64,000 nt of DNA, taken from positions 1-64,000 of the forward strand of contig SVLR01000009.1 in NCBI GenBank assembly GCA_015067785.1, given 5' to 3'. Shown here piece after piece: positions 25,963-33,988 of this stretch. This DNA comes from Oscillospiraceae bacterium. GTDB lineage: Bacteria > Bacillota > Clostridia > Oscillospirales > Oscillospiraceae. Numbering within the stretch: the first letter of the stretch is position 1; each line of letters begins with the position of its first letter. A program made the translations under genes and the position numbers. The notes beneath the pieces were generated by a model. The model was given only the letters and a program-made list of their open reading frames with translations. It was not told the DNA's origin and made no database searches.

Positions 25963-25991
25963 ATTTTACCACTATGAAAACACTAAGTCAA
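25963..25991 (-). promoter_or_regulatory. Promoter of the T-box operon
   Basis: Minus strand TTGACT (25991-25986), 17-base spacer, TAAAAT (25968-25963), a few bases upstream of the T-box leader. Confidence 0.8.
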
Positions 25992-26054
25992 TGCGAAATG
26001 CAGAAAAATATGGGAAAAAACCCGGAATGTTTCGTATTTGATCGTAGATATGGG

Positions 26055-26228
26055 CAGGGAACGTATGTATGCATTCCGCGTACCTTTGGGGGAATGGATA
26101 AATCCATTCCCTACGGCGCTGTAAGAGGCGCGGCAGGCGGGACGGGGAACCCGTCCCCTACGGTACCGTTGAAAGAATCGTAGGGGAGGCGTTTCTCCTC
26201 CCGCGGGCGATTTGTGAATCGCCCCTAC
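26055..26228. repeat. Composite intergenic palindromic repeat, second copy
   Basis: GGGAACGTATGTATGCATTCC and GGAATGGATAAATCCATTCCCTAC, then two palindromic units ending CCCCTAC, the last GTAGGGG...CGCGGGCGATTTGTGAATCGCCCCTAC (26180-26228). Parallel in order to 19750-19900. Confidence 0.65.
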
Positions 26229-26269
26229 GAGTAATCATTAATGGTATTTGCCTATATTAAAGAGAATCG

Positions 26270-26298
26270 TTGACAGTCTGGGGGAGGCGGGGTATACT
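26270..26298 (+). promoter_or_regulatory. Promoter of the TatD/nitroreductase/HD unit
   Basis: TTGACA (26270-26275), 17 bases, TATACT (26293-26298), 43 bases before the TatD start. Confidence 0.85.
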
Positions 26299-26341
26299 GA
26301 ATAAGAAACAAGGCTGTTGATATAGAAAGGAGGGAGCGTCT

Positions 26342-27217
26342 ATGATCATTGATTCACATGCCCACTATAATCATGCGGCATACAAAAATTCTTTTCGGTA
26401 TTTATGCTGCGACAAAAACGGCTATGCTATCCAAGAAGGAGATTTGGCGCAGGTGCTTCAGGCGCAGCAGGAAGCAAATATTCCCTATTCCATTGAGCCG
26501 GGGATCAATATAAAGTCCTGCGAAGAGATGCTCGTACTATGCAAAGCCTATCCGGAAAGATTGTTTCCTGCCATAGGTGTGCACCCTACCCGGTCGGTTT
26601 TTGAAAAATGGGATGACCGGAAAAAGCTGGATGAAATGGCAGCTGCGGATGGGGTGATTGCCATTGGAGAATGTGGACTTGACTATCACTATGCGAGAAA
26701 AGAACAGCACCGCTTTCGGCAGTACATTTGGTTTCTTTATCAGCTGAACTTGGCTTGGAAACGGAAGCTGCCGGTGATCCTTCATGTGCGGGATGCCCAT
26801 AGGGATGCGCTGCGGATCTTGCGCCATCACCCGGTAAGAAAGCTGGGCGGCGTGATCCATTGTTTTCACGATTCCAAGGAGATTGCTCAGCAGTATTTGA
26901 AGCTGGGGTATCATATCGGCATTGGCGGTTCTGCACTGCAGCAGGAGGAGCGGGCGAAGGATTTTTGGGAGGCGATTGCGGAGATGCCCCTTGATCGGAT
27001 CCTTTTGGAGACCGATGCGCCCTATATTTTGCCTTACTGCAAGGATATTTTTACGCCAAAACAGCTTCGTCGGGTGCGAAATACCTCGCTTATTCTGCCG
27101 GCTGTAATCGAGAAAATTGCGGAGCTGAAGGGCCTCTCTGCCGATGAGGTGGAACGGGCAACGACGAAAAATGTGATCCGGCTGTTTAGTCTGCCGATTG
27201 AGGAGAAAATGCTATGA
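26342..27217 (+). CDS. TatD-family metal-dependent hydrolase
   Basis: 291 aa. MIIDSHAHYNH carries the HxH metal pair; further ligands: AIGECGLDYHY, VILHVRDAH, VIHCFHDSKE and LLETDAPY. These are the conserved TatD/YcfH blocks (DNase/RNA exonuclease-type amidohydrolase). AAAGGAGGG site. Ends in ATGA overlap with the nitroreductase gene. Confidence 0.92.
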   Translation: MIIDSHAHYNHAAYKNSFRYLCCDKNGYAIQEGDLAQVLQAQQEANIPYSIEPGINIKSCEEMLVLCKAYPERLFPAIGVHPTRSVFEKWDDRKKLDEMAAADGVIAIGECGLDYHYARKEQHRFRQYIWFLYQLNLAWKRKLPVILHVRDAHRDALRILRHHPVRKLGGVIHCFHDSKEIAQQYLKLGYHIGIGGSALQQEERAKDFWEAIAEMPLDRILLETDAPYILPYCKDIFTPKQLRRVRNTSLILPAVIEKIAELKGLSADEVERATTKNVIRLFSLPIEEKML

Positions 27218-27903
27218 CAATGAGGGAAATGATTTATAAGCGCAAGTCCTGCCGGAGCTTTACGAATGCGCCGGTGGAGGAGGAAATCATAGAAAAGATC
27301 AAGGCTTTTTCTATGAAGCCACTGTATCCGGGCATCCGGGTACATTGGGAGATCGCAGAGCGCAATCAGGTCAAGTGCATCTGCCCTTGGACCACACGGC
27401 AGCTGATCACTGTCTATTCTGAGGAGAAGGAAGGTTACCTTGAAAATGTGGGCTTCCTGTTTCAGCAGATGGAGCTTTACCTGCAAACGCTGGGTTTGGG
27501 TGTCTGCTGGCTGGGTATGGGCAGAATGAATCCCAAGACCACAAAGCCGGTGGAGGGGATGAAATTTGTCATTATGCTGGCCTTTGGCCATCCCAAGGGG
27601 GAACCGCTTCGCCGGGATGTGAAGGAATTTAAGCGGAAAGAGATGGAGAAAATTTCCGACCAACCAAACCCCAAACTGGAAGCAGCCCGGCTGGCGCCTT
27701 CTGCGGTCAACAGTCAGCCCTGGTATTTTACCCACGAGGGCGGTGCCGTTCGGGTTTATTGCAACCAAATCGGTACACGGCTGGATACAGGTATTGCCAT
27801 GGCACATCTTTATGTAGAAAACCCGGACAGCTTCCGCTTTTACAAGGCGGAGAGCGTCCAGGAATTGCCGGGATACGACTATATCGGCAGTGTGAGTCTA
27901 TAA
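27214..27903 (+). CDS. Nitroreductase-family protein
   Basis: 229 aa. MTMREMIYKRKSCRSFTNAPVEEE is the FMN-binding start (RxSxRxF) of the nitroreductase superfamily; GLGVCWLGMGRMN and LAPSAVNSQPWYF (a usual N-terminal block, here placed in the C-terminal half) fit the putative TM nitroreductase-like (Nitroreductase_2) subfamily. Probably an FMN/NAD(P)H oxidoreductase; substrate unknown. Four-base overlap with TatD. Confidence 0.82.
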   Translation: MTMREMIYKRKSCRSFTNAPVEEEIIEKIKAFSMKPLYPGIRVHWEIAERNQVKCICPWTTRQLITVYSEEKEGYLENVGFLFQQMELYLQTLGLGVCWLGMGRMNPKTTKPVEGMKFVIMLAFGHPKGEPLRRDVKEFKRKEMEKISDQPNPKLEAARLAPSAVNSQPWYFTHEGGAVRVYCNQIGTRLDTGIAMAHLYVENPDSFRFYKAESVQELPGYDYIGSVSL

Positions 27904-27918
27904 AAACAGGTGCGATCT

Positions 27919-28452
27919 ATGAGCGAGATTATGACCTATACAAAGAAAATGTTCGATCCCCTGCGGCCAAAGACAGAGCTGATCGACATTACGGATATTG
28001 CCCATTCTCTTTCTATGCTTTGTCGGGCAAACGGACATTTCAGGACCTTTTATTCTGTGGGACAGCACTGCATCAACTGCGCGCGGGAAGCAGAGGCGAG
28101 AGGGTATTCTCCTCGCTTGCAGCTTGCGTGTCTGCTCCACGATGCCAGCGAAGCCTACTTATCCGATGTGACCCGTCCGGTCAAGGCAGAGCTGCCTAAA
28201 TATAAGGAGATCGAAGAACCGCTTCAGGAAATGCTTTGGAATTTATGGCTGGGTGCGCCCTTGACCGAGGAGGAAAAGAGGCAGGTGTTCGAAATTGATG
28301 ATGCGATCCTTGCCCACGAATTTGTAAATCTGATGGGGGAGAGCATTGTAGATGAGATGCCGGAGATCTGCTCCCAGCCGGAATTCTCCTTTACAGGCTT
28401 TGAAGTCTGCGAACGGGAATTTTTGCAGCGCTTCCGGGAATTGACGCAGTAA
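27919..28452 (+). CDS. HD-domain phosphohydrolase (YfbR-like)
   Basis: 177 aa from ATG 27919 (AGGTG six bases upstream; 27910 is a GTG). HD motifs: SVGQHCINCA, LLHDASEAYLSDVTRPVK and a late Asp in IDDAILAHEF. Similar proteins are dNMP phosphohydrolases, though the substrate here is not fixed. Third gene of the short plus-strand unit. Confidence 0.82.
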   Translation: MSEIMTYTKKMFDPLRPKTELIDITDIAHSLSMLCRANGHFRTFYSVGQHCINCAREAEARGYSPRLQLACLLHDASEAYLSDVTRPVKAELPKYKEIEEPLQEMLWNLWLGAPLTEEEKRQVFEIDDAILAHEFVNLMGESIVDEMPEICSQPEFSFTGFEVCEREFLQRFRELTQ

Positions 28453-28455
28453 AGT

Positions 28456-28487
28456 AAACACCCTGGCTTGGGAAAGCCAGGGTGTTT
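28456..28487. terminator. Terminator between convergent HD and TetR genes
   Basis: Stem AAACACCCTGGCTT / AAGCCAGGGTGTTT with a five-base loop; T-rich on both strands, so possibly bidirectional. Confidence 0.8.
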
Positions 28488-28571
28488 CGCTATAGTTCGG
28501 TAAAATTACAGATGCAGCAAACGATGCCGTTGTTGCAGGGGTATACGATTTGCCCATCGCCCAAAAATTGA

Positions 28572-29090
28572 TTACCGTCCCCGGTATTCCTGCTTCAAAA
28601 CCTCTGCCATTTCCTCCGGAGACTCCTTGCAGCCGCCGGCAAGCCAGAGCTTAATGATGGCATTTAGTCCGTTTCGGAAAAATTCGATGTGATACTTGAG
28701 GTTCTTGGTGACCTGCTCCTGTTCTGCCCGCTTGGGATCGCAGATGGAAATAAGGTGCTTTTCATCGTAGCAGAGCTTAAAATAGGTCTGATAGAACAGC
28801 TGATTCTCCTTGATGTGCCGGAACATTTTCAGCGCACCGCTGCGCTCGTTAAAATAGTCGTAATCGGCAAAGAGATCACTGAATTCTCCCTCGAGATCCT
28901 CTCTTACCTTGTCCGCAAGATCAAAAATATCCAGAAAATTAGCATAGAAGGTGCTGCGATTCAGACCGGTCGTCTTGATCAGGTCGGAAACCGTAATGTC
29001 CTTGACCTCATAAGTCTGCAAAAGGCCGACAAAGGCCTTTTTGATCTTTTCTTGAGATTCCTTGCGGCGTTTGTTATTTTTCGTATTCAT
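28572..29090 (-). CDS. TetR-type transcriptional regulator
   Basis: 172 aa. N-terminal HTH: IKKAFVGLLQTYEVKDITVSDLIKTTGLNRSTFYANF, the TetR recognition pattern in the 'TetR-like/ DhaS' style. The C-terminal domain (~70-172) is a divergent ligand domain with FRHIKENQLFYQTYFKL. Divergent from two membrane-protein genes, which are the likely targets. Confidence 0.88.
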   Translation of the reverse strand: MNTKNNKRRKESQEKIKKAFVGLLQTYEVKDITVSDLIKTTGLNRSTFYANFLDIFDLADKVREDLEGEFSDLFADYDYFNERSGALKMFRHIKENQLFYQTYFKLCYDEKHLISICDPKRAEQEQVTKNLKYHIEFFRNGLNAIIKLWLAGGCKESPEEMAEVLKQEYRGR

Positions 29091-29130
29091 AGAAATTCTC
29101 CATTATTCCAACAAATGTCGAGAAATTGAT

Positions 29131-29161
29131 GATTGTTTTGCTATATGCAAACGATTATACT
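29131..29161 (+). promoter_or_regulatory. Promoter with overlapping inverted repeat, probable TetR operator
   Basis: TTGTTT (29133-29138), 17 bases, TATACT (29156-29161). Imperfect inverted repeat ATTGTTTTGC / GCAAACGAT covers the spacer. Confidence 0.55.
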
Positions 29162-29209
29162 TAAAGAGCAATAAAAAAACAAGTGTTGGTTTAATGAAAG
29201 GAGATCAAA

Positions 29210-29578
29210 ATGAAAAAAAGTAGCTTTGTTGCGTTGGTGATGGGAACGGTAGGCGGTGTGCTTTTTGCGCTGGGTATGTGTATGGCGCTTCTGCCGGAGT
29301 GGAATGCCTTTTGGGAGGGCGTGATACTTGGGGGCATCGGTATTGTTTTCGGTGCGGCGACTTTGCTCGTATGGTGCAAAATGGAGAAAATAAAGCTGCC
29401 TGAAATGAACGGCAAAAATCTGTTCCGTATCTTCTACAGCGTAGCTTCTGTGCTGATTCTGGGGGCGGGTATGTGTCTGTGCCTTGTTTGGCAGCAATTC
29501 ATATGGGGCACGCTGGTAGGTCTTTTGGGCATCGTGCTGCTGATCGCCCTAATCCCGATGATCAAGGGCATCCGATGA
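29210..29578 (+). CDS. Four-span membrane protein, unknown function
   Basis: 122 aa with four hydrophobic segments (7-27, 36-57, 72-92, 96-117) and short basic loops. Clear AAAGGAG site. No family recognised. Overlaps the next gene by four bases (ATGA) and faces a TetR gene; likely a small inducible membrane module. Confidence 0.75.
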   Translation: MKKSSFVALVMGTVGGVLFALGMCMALLPEWNAFWEGVILGGIGIVFGAATLLVWCKMEKIKLPEMNGKNLFRIFYSVASVLILGAGMCLCLVWQQFIWGTLVGLLGIVLLIALIPMIKGIR

Positions 29579-30360
29579 AAGCGCGCAGGATCGCGAAAAG
29601 TCCGTATTTAAGCCTGATCTTCAACTTCACCTATGCGTTGGGGAACGGCGCGGTAGGGCTTCTTTTCCATTCCTGGTGGTTTATTACCGTTGGCGCCTAT
29701 TATGCTGTCCTTGCCGTAGCACGGTTTTCCGTACTGCTGATAAAGCGAAAGGCAGAAGGAGATCAAGGTGTTGCGCTTTTTGTGAGACGCAGCACAGGAA
29801 TTTTGCTTGTGGCAATGTCGGTCTGCATCGTGGGGGTCAATATTTTATCTGCCTTAAAGGAGCGGGGATCTGCTTTCCACAAGATCCTTATGATCGCCAT
29901 TGCTACCTACACATTTACGAAGATCACCGTTGCGATCATCGGTATGGTAAAAGCAAGGCGCACCTGCGCACCGGTAATTAAAACACTGCGAAATCTCGCT
30001 TTGGCAGATGCCTGCGTTTCTGTGTACAATATGCAGCGGTCAATGCTTCAGTCCTTTCCGGGACTGACACCGGCGGAAATTCAAATCTTCAATATTCTGA
30101 CGGGAACGGCGGTATGGCTCATCGTGCTGTTTCTGGGCGTGAATCTGATCGGAGGAAAAAGAGTAGATATGGCAAAGTCGAAAATCATAAAAGCCAATAA
30201 AAAAATCGCAGAGGCGGTCACTACCGGCTACAAAAAGATCGAAAAGGGCGTTGTGGACGGTTACAGCAAAATCGAGGACAAATTTGTGGATGCGTACCTG
30301 ACCCGGGATGGCGAGACGGTGGAAGAAGCCAAAAAGAGACTGAAAAAAGAGAAAGAATAA
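29575..30360 (+). CDS. Six-span membrane protein with charged helical tail
   Basis: 261 aa from ATG 29575 in the ATGA overlap; the ORF-track start is 34 codons too early. About six membrane segments in residues 12-190. The C-terminal ~65 residues are cytoplasmic and repeat the theme GYKKIEKGVVDGYSKIEDKFVDAYL, ending in KKRLKKEKE. This tail type occurs in clostridial membrane proteins of unknown role. Cotranscribed with the 122-aa protein. Confidence 0.75.
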   Translation: MKARRIAKSPYLSLIFNFTYALGNGAVGLLFHSWWFITVGAYYAVLAVARFSVLLIKRKAEGDQGVALFVRRSTGILLVAMSVCIVGVNILSALKERGSAFHKILMIAIATYTFTKITVAIIGMVKARRTCAPVIKTLRNLALADACVSVYNMQRSMLQSFPGLTPAEIQIFNILTGTAVWLIVLFLGVNLIGGKRVDMAKSKIIKANKKIAEAVTTGYKKIEKGVVDGYSKIEDKFVDAYLTRDGETVEEAKKRLKKEKE

Positions 30361-30362
30361 GA

Positions 30363-30397
30363 AAAGCGGCAGAGAGGGGAAAGCTCTTTGCCGCTTT
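30363..30397 (+). terminator. Hairpin after the membrane-protein pair
   Basis: Stem AAAGCGGCA / TGCCGCTTT with inner GAGAG / CTCTT pairing; weak T tail. Confidence 0.6.
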
Positions 30398-30400
30398 ATG

Positions 30401-30429
30401 TTGCAATGGACAACACTGCGTGCTATAAT
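30401..30429 (+). promoter_or_regulatory. Promoter of the TIGR04076-like gene
   Basis: TTGCAA (30401-30406), 17 bases, extended TGC-TATAAT (30424-30429). A near-identical promoter precedes the DUF362 gene at 45817. Confidence 0.75.
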
Positions 30430-30447
30430 GGGCTAAGAGGTGAGCAT

Positions 30448-30750
30448 ATGAAGAAGGTAAAGATCACTGCCGTTCGGAAGGTTTGCTATGGCGACCTGAT
30501 GGCGCAGTATGAAAATCCCATCGAGCATACCTGCGATGTGGAAGAGGGAATGGTATGGATCTGCGAAAACGGAGAAAAGCCGGAAGACTTTTGTGACAGT
30601 GCCTGGGACAGTATGTCTGCGTTTGTGAAGACCTTGGCTTCCGGTGGCGGGAATTTTTATGACGGCTGGATGAAGAACCCTTATTCGGCAATGATCAGCT
30701 GTAACGACGGTTTTCGCCCGGTGAGCTTTTATCTGGAAACAATAGAATAA
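30448..30750 (+). CDS. TIGR04076-type small protein
   Basis: 100 aa from ATG 30448 (AGAGGTG upstream). KKVKITAVRKVCYGDLMAQYENP...CDVEEGM and FCDSAWDSM, then WMKNPYSAMISCNDGFRPVSF match the TIGR04076 family of unknown function (conserved Cys and Trp). Soluble, cytoplasmic. Confidence 0.8.
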   Translation: MKKVKITAVRKVCYGDLMAQYENPIEHTCDVEEGMVWICENGEKPEDFCDSAWDSMSAFVKTLASGGGNFYDGWMKNPYSAMISCNDGFRPVSFYLETIE

Positions 30751-30766
30751 TTTGTATGGAGTGTAG

Positions 30767-31435
30767 ATGATGAAATTATTATTAGAGGCTTTAACCAAAT
30801 TTACCTGCGGGCTCCTGATGGTAGGCCTGCTGATCTTTCTGCCGGCGGGTACCCTCGCTTATACATACGGCTGGCTGTTTATTGCGCTTCTTTTTGTGCC
30901 GATGCTGATCGCAGGGTTTGTAATGCTACACAAATTTCCGGATTTTCTCAAAAAACGGCTGGATGTCAAGGAAAAGCAGGCCGCGCAAAAGGGTGTATTG
31001 GCATTTTCGGGACTGATGTTTATTGCCGGTTTTGTGGTGGCGGGACTGGACTTCCGCTTTGGTTGGTCCAAAATGCCTGATTGGGTCGTGATTGCCGCAT
31101 CGGTGCTGTTCCTCGTAGCTTACGCGCTGTATGCGGAGGTAATGCGGGAAAATGCTTACCTCAGCCGTACTGTGAAGGTAGAGGAAGGACAGAAGGTCGT
31201 GGATACGGGACTTTACGGCATTGTCCGCCATCCGATGTATGCGGTGACGGTTTTGCTGTTTTTGATGATCCCGCTGGTGCTGGGCTCTTGGTACGCCCTC
31301 ATCGCCTTTGCTTTCTATCCCGCAATTATCATTGTGCGCCTCAGGGACGAGGAAAAACTTCTGACCCGGGAGCTGCCCGGATATGCGGAATATAAGCAAA
31401 AAGTAAGGTATAGGATCATACCCTTTATTTGGTAA
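30767..31435 (+). CDS. Isoprenylcysteine carboxyl methyltransferase-like membrane protein
   Basis: 222 aa, five or six spans. The diagnostic C-terminal block is GLYGIVRHPMYAVTVLLFL and LRDEEKLLTRELPGYAEYKQKVRYRIIPFIW, shared by ICMT/PEMT-like methyltransferases (SAM site). Two adjacent ATGs (30767, 30770); the second has better spacing from GGAG. Substrate unknown; bacterial members methylate lipid or small isoprenoid-type acceptors in some cases. Confidence 0.85.
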   Translation: MMKLLLEALTKFTCGLLMVGLLIFLPAGTLAYTYGWLFIALLFVPMLIAGFVMLHKFPDFLKKRLDVKEKQAAQKGVLAFSGLMFIAGFVVAGLDFRFGWSKMPDWVVIAASVLFLVAYALYAEVMRENAYLSRTVKVEEGQKVVDTGLYGIVRHPMYAVTVLLFLMIPLVLGSWYALIAFAFYPAIIIVRLRDEEKLLTRELPGYAEYKQKVRYRIIPFIW

Positions 31436-31438
31436 AGG

Positions 31439-31472
31439 AAAAGTGCGTTGCAGATTTTGCAACGCACTTTTT
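31439..31472. terminator. Bidirectional terminator, ICMT-like / DUF3021
   Basis: Stem AAAAGTGCGTTGCA / TGCAACGCACTTTT, five-base loop, T-rich on both sides; overlaps the DUF3021 stop by one base. Confidence 0.85.
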
Positions 31473-31891
31473 TAGTTTTTCAGCAGCTTGTTCAGCTTCT
31501 CGGCTTTGGCTTTTTCTATAAGGTAGATAATAAGCCAAATGAGAGCATAGGAGACAAGGAAAATGGTGGTGAAAACCAGTATGGGGAGCAGAGAATTTTG
31601 CAGCCAGCCGTTTAGGAGATAGGTCAGGATATAGGCGGCATACAGCGCGCCGCAGTGGAGCAAAATCATAGTGGGCAGCGGCAGCTGCTCCATTTGATAG
31701 ATGGCGGTCATACCGGCTGCAATAAAGGCAAGCAGCGTGATGGTAAGAATGCCTATACAGACCTCTCCGGGGGAGAGAGATTCCACGGTACCGGTCGCAT
31801 CGAAAATACCGTAGATGATCGCCAAAACGATGGGCCCTCCACTGGCACAGAGCAAGCCTCTGAGCAGAAACTCCTTGAGAAACTTTTTCAT
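31472..31891 (-). CDS. DUF3021-like membrane protein
   Basis: 139 aa from ATG 31891. Four membrane spans (FLKEFLLRGLLCASGGPIVLAII..., ILTITLLAFIAAGMTAIYQ, ILLHCGALYAAYILTYLL, FTTIFLVSYALIWLIIYLI). Overlaps the LytTR gene by four bases. LytTR plus a four-span partner is the arrangement of LytTR regulatory systems, in which the membrane protein restrains the DNA-binding protein; assignment rests on that context. Confidence 0.82.
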   Translation of the reverse strand: MKKFLKEFLLRGLLCASGGPIVLAIIYGIFDATGTVESLSPGEVCIGILTITLLAFIAAGMTAIYQMEQLPLPTMILLHCGALYAAYILTYLLNGWLQNSLLPILVFTTIFLVSYALIWLIIYLIEKAKAEKLNKLLKN

Positions 31892-32325
31892 TTGGTTTCC
31901 AACCTCCTTTTGATTTCCGAGAAGCAGCGGCGGGAGACATATTCCCTGTAACCGCATTTGAAAATTGCGTCCACGCTGCCGGCAACGGTAACAGTGAATC
32001 GCTCTAACGCTTTTTCATTTGCAAGGGTGCTTTTGTTGATGCGGATGAAGGAAGCGGGGAGCGCGCTTTCCAGCTCATAAAGCCTCTGCTTCAAACGATA
32101 ATGCTTATTATTGGAATCAATGGCATAGGTCTTACCGTCCAGTACGGTAATGCACTCAATTTCGGAGACGGAGAGCATTTTGATGTCATCCTCGGTATAG
32201 CCGGGGATGCGGTCAGTTTGCTGGGAAATAAGCGCCTCAATCTCATCGATCAGAGCGGAGCGACTGTGGACAGTTGCCACCACTTCCTCCTCTTTCTCTT
32301 TGTCAATGATCAGCCTGAATTTCAT
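31888..32325 (-). CDS. LytTR DNA-binding regulator
   Basis: 145 aa, no receiver domain. The C-terminal ~100 residues are LytTR: ISVSEIECITVLDGKTYAI-like strand, LYELESALPASFIRINKSTLAN, then GSVDAIFKCGYREYVSRRCFSEIKRRL. Good GGAGG site; a minus-strand TATAAT with TG extension lies at 32352-32347. Probably autoregulates itself and the DUF3021 partner. Confidence 0.9.
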   Translation of the reverse strand: MKFRLIIDKEKEEEVVATVHSRSALIDEIEALISQQTDRIPGYTEDDIKMLSVSEIECITVLDGKTYAIDSNNKHYRLKQRLYELESALPASFIRINKSTLANEKALERFTVTVAGSVDAIFKCGYREYVSRRCFSEIKRRLETK

Positions 32326-32420
32326 CCCGTCACCTCCATTTATCTCATTATAGCATATCTGAATGAAAATTGCATATTTATCATATCATCGGTAATTTTT
32401 TGATATTAAACGGCAAAAGA

Positions 32421-32446
32421 CCCGGAATTGCAGCTGCAATTCCGGG
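32421..32446 (-). terminator. Terminator of the patatin gene
   Basis: 13-bp perfect palindrome CCCGGAATTGCAG / CTGCAATTCCGGG followed on the minus strand by TCTTTTG. Confidence 0.6.
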
Positions 32447-32464
32447 GGTAGGCGCAGTGTGGCA

Positions 32465-33316
32465 TTAAGGTGTTTCTAAAAAAGCACGCATTTCATCGAT
32501 CCGCGACTCGGCGGTTTGGCGGCCGATCTCGTAGACCCTTCGTAGCTTCTCCGGGTCGTTTTCTGTGCGGCCGATGGGGAGCTTTTCAGGAGGACGGATG
32601 ACGAGCGTTTTGCCTGCCTGCTCTTGTGCGCAGATGTAGTCCAGCGTGGCGTTATATTCCTCGTGCCGGGATGCCATAGCCTTCACCAGCTTGGGATACT
32701 TTCTGTAGTAGAGCTTCATCAGCGGAAACAGCTTGTCTCGCTTCTTCACGAAGCCCAAAGGTCGGGTCAGGATCACGATGTTCCGGTCATAGCCGATGGA
32801 CTCAAAAAACTGCACAGGGACGGAATCTGCCAAAGCGCCGTCTAAGTATTTTCCACCGTCGATCTCCACGATTTGGGAAACCAAAGGCATAGAGGCAGAT
32901 GCCCGGATCCACGCAAAGCCGTGATCGTGCCGATCCTTTAGCTTGTGATAGACTGCCTTTCCGGTTTCTACATCGGTGGCGACCACATAGAATTCCATAG
33001 GGTTATTTTCATAGGTATCAAAGTCGAATACATCGTGGATCATCGGTACTTCCTCGTAGCAAAATTCCTTGCTGTAGTAGTTACCGGTCTTCAGCAGAAC
33101 ACCGAAGTTGCCATAGCGTTTATCCCGACAGAACCGGGTGTTGTAGCGGATCACGCGGCCGATCTGTTTCGATTTATAGTTGCAGCCAAAGGCAGCGCCG
33201 GCAGACACACCGATGGCGCCGTCCAGCTCGATACCGTGCGCCATCATCACATCGATGACACCGGCGGTGAACATACCCCGCATGGCGCCGCCTTCCATAA
33301 TCAGTCCTTTTTTCAT
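32465..33316 (-). CDS. Patatin-like phospholipase (YjjU-type)
   Basis: 283 aa. GLIMEGGAMRGMFTAGVIDVMM has the oxyanion glycine loop, IGVSAGAAFG the nucleophile GxSxG, and KYLDGALADSVPV the catalytic Asp (DGA). Soluble; no signal peptide. Probably acyl-ester hydrolase acting on lipids. Single-gene unit. Confidence 0.9.
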   Translation of the reverse strand: MKKGLIMEGGAMRGMFTAGVIDVMMAHGIELDGAIGVSAGAAFGCNYKSKQIGRVIRYNTRFCRDKRYGNFGVLLKTGNYYSKEFCYEEVPMIHDVFDFDTYENNPMEFYVVATDVETGKAVYHKLKDRHDHGFAWIRASASMPLVSQIVEIDGGKYLDGALADSVPVQFFESIGYDRNIVILTRPLGFVKKRDKLFPLMKLYYRKYPKLVKAMASRHEEYNATLDYICAQEQAGKTLVIRPPEKLPIGRTENDPEKLRRVYEIGRQTAESRIDEMRAFLETP

Positions 33317-33381
33317 TCCTTGCGCCCCTCAAATTAAGATCGTATCTATTATACCACGAATCGGAAATGCTGACAAGGATA

Positions 33382-33410
33382 TTGATTTGCGGATTTTCGC
33401 TTGCTATAAT
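33382..33410 (+). promoter_or_regulatory. Promoter of the cysteine hydrolase gene
   Basis: TTGATT (33382-33387), 17 bases, TATAAT (33405-33410). Confidence 0.8.
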
Positions 33411-33443
33411 ATTGGTAACTATAAAAATAGGGGAGTGTGCCTT

Positions 33444-33953
33444 ATGAAATTTCTGATCGTTGTGGATATGCAGGTAGACTTTATTTCCGGAAGCCTTGGC
33501 AGTGCCCACGCAGCCGCGATCGTGCCGAATGTGGTGGAGAAAGTCAAAGCCTTTGACGGAAAGGTGATCTTTACCCGAGATACCCATTTTGAGGATTATT
33601 TCCAGACTCAGGAGGGTAAGAAGCTGCCCGTTTTGCATTGCGTAAAGGATACAGACGGCTGGCAGGTTTGCGACGAGCTGAAGCCCTTTGTGGACGCCGT
33701 GGTGGATAAGGTCACTTTCGGCAGTGTAAATCTCCCGAAAATACTTATGGACTGCGGGGAGCCGATCGAAGAAATTGCGCTTTGCGGACTGTGTACGGAC
33801 ATTTGCGTGATCTCTAACGCGATGATCTTGAAGGCAGCATTTCCGGATGTGCGTATTGCTGTGGACGCAAATTGCTGTGCCGGCGTGACGGTGGAGAGCC
33901 ACCAAACTGCGCTGAGTGCAATGAAGGCTGTGCAGATCGAGGTCAATGACTGA
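33444..33953 (+). CDS. Isochorismatase/nicotinamidase-family cysteine hydrolase
   Basis: 169 aa from ATG 33444. FLIVVDMQVDF (catalytic Asp), KVTFGSVNL (catalytic Lys) and LCGLCTDICVISNA (catalytic Cys after cis-peptide) form the triad. FTRDTHFEDYFQTQEGKKLPVLHC resembles nicotinamidases, though the metal-binding DxHxxxH is incomplete. Probably hydrolyses an amide; nicotinamide is one candidate. Confidence 0.87.
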   Translation: MKFLIVVDMQVDFISGSLGSAHAAAIVPNVVEKVKAFDGKVIFTRDTHFEDYFQTQEGKKLPVLHCVKDTDGWQVCDELKPFVDAVVDKVTFGSVNLPKILMDCGEPIEEIALCGLCTDICVISNAMILKAAFPDVRIAVDANCCAGVTVESHQTALSAMKAVQIEVND

Positions 33954-33988
33954 ACGGCTATTCCCTGTTTAAATATGGAGGGATGACA

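Noticed and set aside
28490-28560. Minus-strand coding-like tail (...GDGQIVYPCNNG...) after the TetR stop
   Set aside because: No start codon or ribosome site in frame; too short to support.
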